Made by a program: the position numbers and the translations under genes. Shown here piece after piece: positions 60,824 through 64,000 of a stretch of DNA of 64,000 bases. Source of the DNA: Magnolia sinica (taxonomy: Eukaryota > Streptophyta > Magnoliopsida > Magnoliales > Magnoliaceae). How positions within the stretch are numbered: the first letter of the stretch is position 1; the number at the start of each line of letters is the position of its first letter. Under the pieces are notes generated by a model. That model was not told the DNA's origin. It searched no databases and saw only the letters and a program-made list of their open reading frames with translations. The stretch lies in assembly GCF_029962835.1 (NCBI RefSeq), contig NC_080588.1, positions 28,505,501 through 28,569,500 on the forward strand. The letters run 5' to 3'.

Positions 60824-61032
60824 CACATTGACAGTGAATAGAGGGATTTCACCCTTTGACAAAAGCTACTTTATTTTACTCACAATACAACACAAATATA
60901 CTATCGAATATCATGGTAAAAGAATACACTTGAATATTGTTCAAATCACCACCTCTAATGAATATCTTGGAAACAATATTTCACAAAGAAACTAATATCT
61001 TCTCTGTGTTTATCCCTCTATTCACTGTCAAT
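60824..61032. repeat. Inverted repeat, ~25-bp arms
   Basis: 'attgacagtgaatagaggga' at 60827 is mirrored by 'tccctctattcactgtcaat' at 61012, with about 165 bp between. Likely a small MITE core; outer limits unclear. Confidence 0.7.
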
Positions 61033-61206
61033 GATACTCAGAGTTGGTACGAAATAGGGGTTAACTCTTACAAAGCAAGGTTTAGAGTATCATCCAAAAC
61101 TACTACGTATTGCCCAATACGTACCTGCATATCCCATGAACAATACAGGTGTATCGGCTCGAAAAGCCCAATATGGGGTGACATGTAGTATCAGTGGTGA
61201 TACATT

Positions 61207-61485
61207 ACATCCTGCACCCATTTCAAACCTCATTACAAAGTGACTTACGTAACCATTACAGCAGTAAATAAAAAACCACATTGACCTCTTCGAAGTTGGG
61301 TAAGTCAACTCAATGAGGCATAAAGATTACTAGGGGTTTCTCTTTTCTCCAACATTCAGCATTCTATTAAATGAGGATTCTCACTTATTATCATGGCATC
61401 GTAGCTATGACCCGAGGCATGTTGTAGGAGAAAAAAGTTGATCCATTCTAATACAAAAGAGAATATTCAAGCAGTTCCTGTTAAT
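61207..61485 (+). repeat. Flank shared with 440-650 (copy 2)
   Basis: Matches 440-650 up to the hAT terminus at 61486, with about 70 extra bases (61344-61420). Confidence 0.75.
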
Positions 61486-64000
61486 CAGTGTTTCTAGCAT
61501 CAATCATATCGACCGATGTTATCAGTATCACAGCTCCACGATACGAAACCCCTGTGGAGTATCAAAAATCCTATGTATTGTTAAATATATCGCAATGCAT
61601 TGTACGATATCACAAATATCATAATATATCGCGATATATCGCTACTCTTTTCTTTTTTTCCCCTATGTATCAACAATATCTATCGATATTGACGATATTG
61701 TCTGGAAGCCACAACTGTGTTAAGAAAAAACTAAAAAACTCGATTTCTCATATTTTTCCTCTTCCCTTCCCTTTCTAAACACCTCTAAGGTGGGTTTCGG
61801 TCCTTCCTCTTGAATCTTTTTGAAGAAAAACAAAGTTTTCGAGCAGGAATCAAGATCAAAGCAGATTTGAGGTCGGTTTCTATTCAGTGAGTATTTTCGC
61901 ATTTTGAACTTCTTTTCCTTTGTTTAAATCATATCAAATTAGTGCCAAAGGGTTAGAAATACTTGATTCTTCATGTTTTGCATAGAAAATCAAATATTCA
62001 AACCATAGAGTTTGAGATTTGAAGGTAGGTGGTTCGATTTGGGGAAATTTCAAATTTTATGCAATTTCTCTTAGTTGTAATCTTACTGTCCAAACATGAA
62101 ATCAAACATGTATGAAGCCTAATCTACTGATTCATGAAGTTTTGAAAAAAAAAAATATTTTTTAATTAAAATTTAGTTTACAATATTAAAAAATATTATT
62201 TTTTTTCAAAATTTCACTTCCATCGGCAGTCAATTTGAGCCCAACTTTTGAATATGTAGGAGTGTTTGATGAAATCATCATCACATACACCCTAATTTTG
62301 GGATTTGGGGGTAGTTGGTCTGATTGGAGAAAATTAGGGAAAAATCAAATTTTCAACAATTTCTTCCAAATTTGTTGTAATCTTACTATCCAAACATGAA
62401 ACCAAACATGTATGAGGCTTGATCTACATGTAATTTTGGAGATTTATCGAAAAAATAATAATAAAATATGTGTGTGTATCATTTTTTCTGAAATTTCTTT
62501 TCTATCAGCGGTCAATTGACTGCATTTTTAGAGCATTTAAGAGTGTTTGATGATTTTTTTTTAAAGTATAATTAATAATTCAATTTAAAAATAATTAATA
62601 AATGTTCAAAATTATGGATAGTACACTTCATTTGCTAACATGATGTTCTTTCGCAGTTAAAACACGTCAGGAGGAAAAGAGAGACAACCTGACATTAAAT
62701 GGAAGTACTAGACCCCTCTTCATGATAATTGATTCGGGTCCCAATGCAATTTGTATGCTCACATATCGAATAGTGGACGGGTAACCCGCTTGAAGGAACA
62801 TTTAGCGAGATGATATTGTAATGTTGTAGACTGTCCTAAATGCCAAAAGAATGCGAGAGAGCAAATGAAGGATTTATTGGAAGAAAAAAAAAAAGATGTA
62901 GACAACTGTGTGGCACGAGAGAGGGAGATTAGGGAAGATTTAAGGCGGGCACCGTTCGGAGGTGAGGATGTAGTGGATTTGGATGAAGAAAGTGATCCTT
63001 GTTATAAACGCGTCGTTAAGGAGTCCTCACAAGATCAATGGGACATGGATCAGCATAGGCAGTGAGAGGTGAGTAGGCTCACATTTAAGGGATCTCCAAA
63101 TGAGCGTGGTGGGGGGGAGTGGAGCAAGAGGGTTGAGGGAGAGGGTAGTGGAGCATGGGAAGAGTTCTATGGCGGGTAGAGGGGTGTAGTAGAAGGGGAG
63201 GAATATTGGGAATGGGCTACAGCAGTAGCATGTAGGTACCAAATATACCTTCAAATCCAAGGATGTACAGTGAGACGGAAAACACAAATGAAACTTAAGA
63301 AAATGTTTAGCGGAGGGGATGTGAGGAAAAAGGTGAGAAAGTTTATTTCAAAGTTTTTTATTTATGATAACATCCTCACAAATACAACAGCGAGCCTGCA
63401 CTTCAAGAGTATGAGCAGTGAAGTGCAGGGTGGGGATGGGGGTGTGGTGCCACCCACGCCACGTGAGATAATCGGAAAATATTTAGATGATGAGGTACCG
63501 TCGATCGTGGGAGATGCACGACTATACTGCGATGTGTGATGAGTGGACCAACCCGACAAGGATGTCAGTCATAAATTTTATAGTCTGCAGCAGTGGACAG
63601 ACCATGTTCTTAAAGTCTATATATGCCAGTAAGAAGATTTTTTTTTTAAATGCAAATTAAATCTATTAGTTGATGCACGATGCCATGAAAAACGTTGAAA
63701 GGAAGAACATCGTGCAGTTTGTAACAGACAATGGGAGTGCATTTGTGAAGGCGGGAAAGCAGATAATGAAAAAGTACCATATATATCGAACCCCCTGCGC
63801 TACCCATTACGTATATTATGTTGGTGGCGATAGGAGATGGACCTTTAGCGAAGGTTGTTATTATTGTTGTATGGTTTATCACAACATTTATCTACAACCA
63901 CACCTAATTACTATCCGAGATACACACAAGGTGTGATGGGGATATAGTGCGGCTCGGGGCGATGCAGTTTGCCACAAATTATATCCCCCTAAATAGCATC
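61486..64000 (+). mobile_element. hAT transposon (copy 2), runs off the window
   Basis: Begins CAGTGTTTCT as does copy 1 at 651. It contains the same leader and BED-finger exon and then continues into DUF659-type transposase sequence that copy 1 lacks. The 3' end and target duplication lie beyond the window. Confidence 0.78.
62740..63936 (+). pseudogene. hAT transposase remnant (BED finger and DUF659-like)
   Basis: Frame 1 gives GRVTRLKEHLAR (BED finger), a TGA at 62811, then DCPKCQKNAREQMKDLLEE and an acidic stretch ending at 63065, where 'gag|gtgagt' could be a splice donor. From 63270 the frame reads PTPREIIGKYLDDEVPSIV. After a one-base shift near 63530 it reads MCDEWTNPTRMSVINFIV and FLKSIYAS. 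From 63670 it continues VERKNIVQFVTDNGSAFVKA and TPCATHYV. The 'D.WT..... .INF...... ..FLKS' and 'VVTDN..... ..PC..H' order is that of the DUF659 region carrying catalytic acidic residues of hAT transposases. Stops and shifts exclude activity. Confidence 0.78.

Noticed and set aside
1-64000. CRISPR array, tRNA or rRNA genes
   Set aside because: None of the tandem arrays has the constant-repeat/unique-spacer pattern, and no cloverleaf or rRNA sequence was recognised. The tRNA-like strings are retroelement primer sites.

Overview
The window is a repeat-rich, gene-poor stretch of nuclear DNA from a flowering plant. The evidence is intron-split plant gene families (tau glutathione S-transferase, tropinone-reductase-like SDR, plastid FtsZ2, a plant PPR protein), plant-type Ty1/copia elements primed by initiator tRNA-Met, hAT, CACTA and Mutator-like repeats, LINE fragments, and long AT-, GA- and TA-rich simple repeats. 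A magnoliid is my impression from the dispersed fold-back family carrying 'gtggtccacctgagatttggat'; the sequence does not prove it. I see no intact host gene, rRNA, tRNA or CRISPR array.

Layout. 1-2264: 5' part of a hAT transposon, repeated with its flank at 61207-64000, where transposase remnants (BED finger, DUF659-like region) survive. 3618-5290: non-autonomous hAT-like element with 8-bp target duplication. 6939-9078 (-): full-length but dead PPR gene. 9860-19228 (-): old copia element with target duplication GCATA, split by a 3.9-kb LTR-like insertion at 11193-15125 (duplication AAACT). 20540-20990: fold-back MITE. 22459-27816 (-): young copia element whose two 344-bp LTRs read as identical, yet with two in-frame stops and one frameshift. 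27963-28307 (-): exon 2 of a tau GST with one stop, next to CACTA-like repeats. 29627-30118: Tourist-like MITE. 31450-32330 (-): decayed copia gag.

33283-46152 is a stack of insertions. A Mutator-like MITE (9-bp duplication AACGATGTG) was split by a TG...CA LTR-like unit at 33697-46036 (duplication AAAAT). That unit in turn received a 5.8-kb LTR-like unit at 33994-39811 and a hAT-like element at 42123-44339 (duplication GTTGGGAT).

46806-51886 (+): tropinone-reductase-like SDR pseudogene, three exons recognised, introns full of MITEs, one in-frame stop. 53515-56627: decayed DNA elements with a truncated copia RNase H and LTR. 56640-58400 (-) and 59880-60740 (-): two LINE fragments (ORF1; ORF2 3' end) flanking an FtsZ2 pseudo-exon at 59418-59706 (-). 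The host-derived sequences all look like decaying copies rather than members of a working locus.

The strangest signal is that the LTR-like insertion at 11193-15125 carries three patches resembling the very copia element it sits in, in the same order and orientation. Either ectopic gene conversion or an assembly/consensus artefact could explain this.
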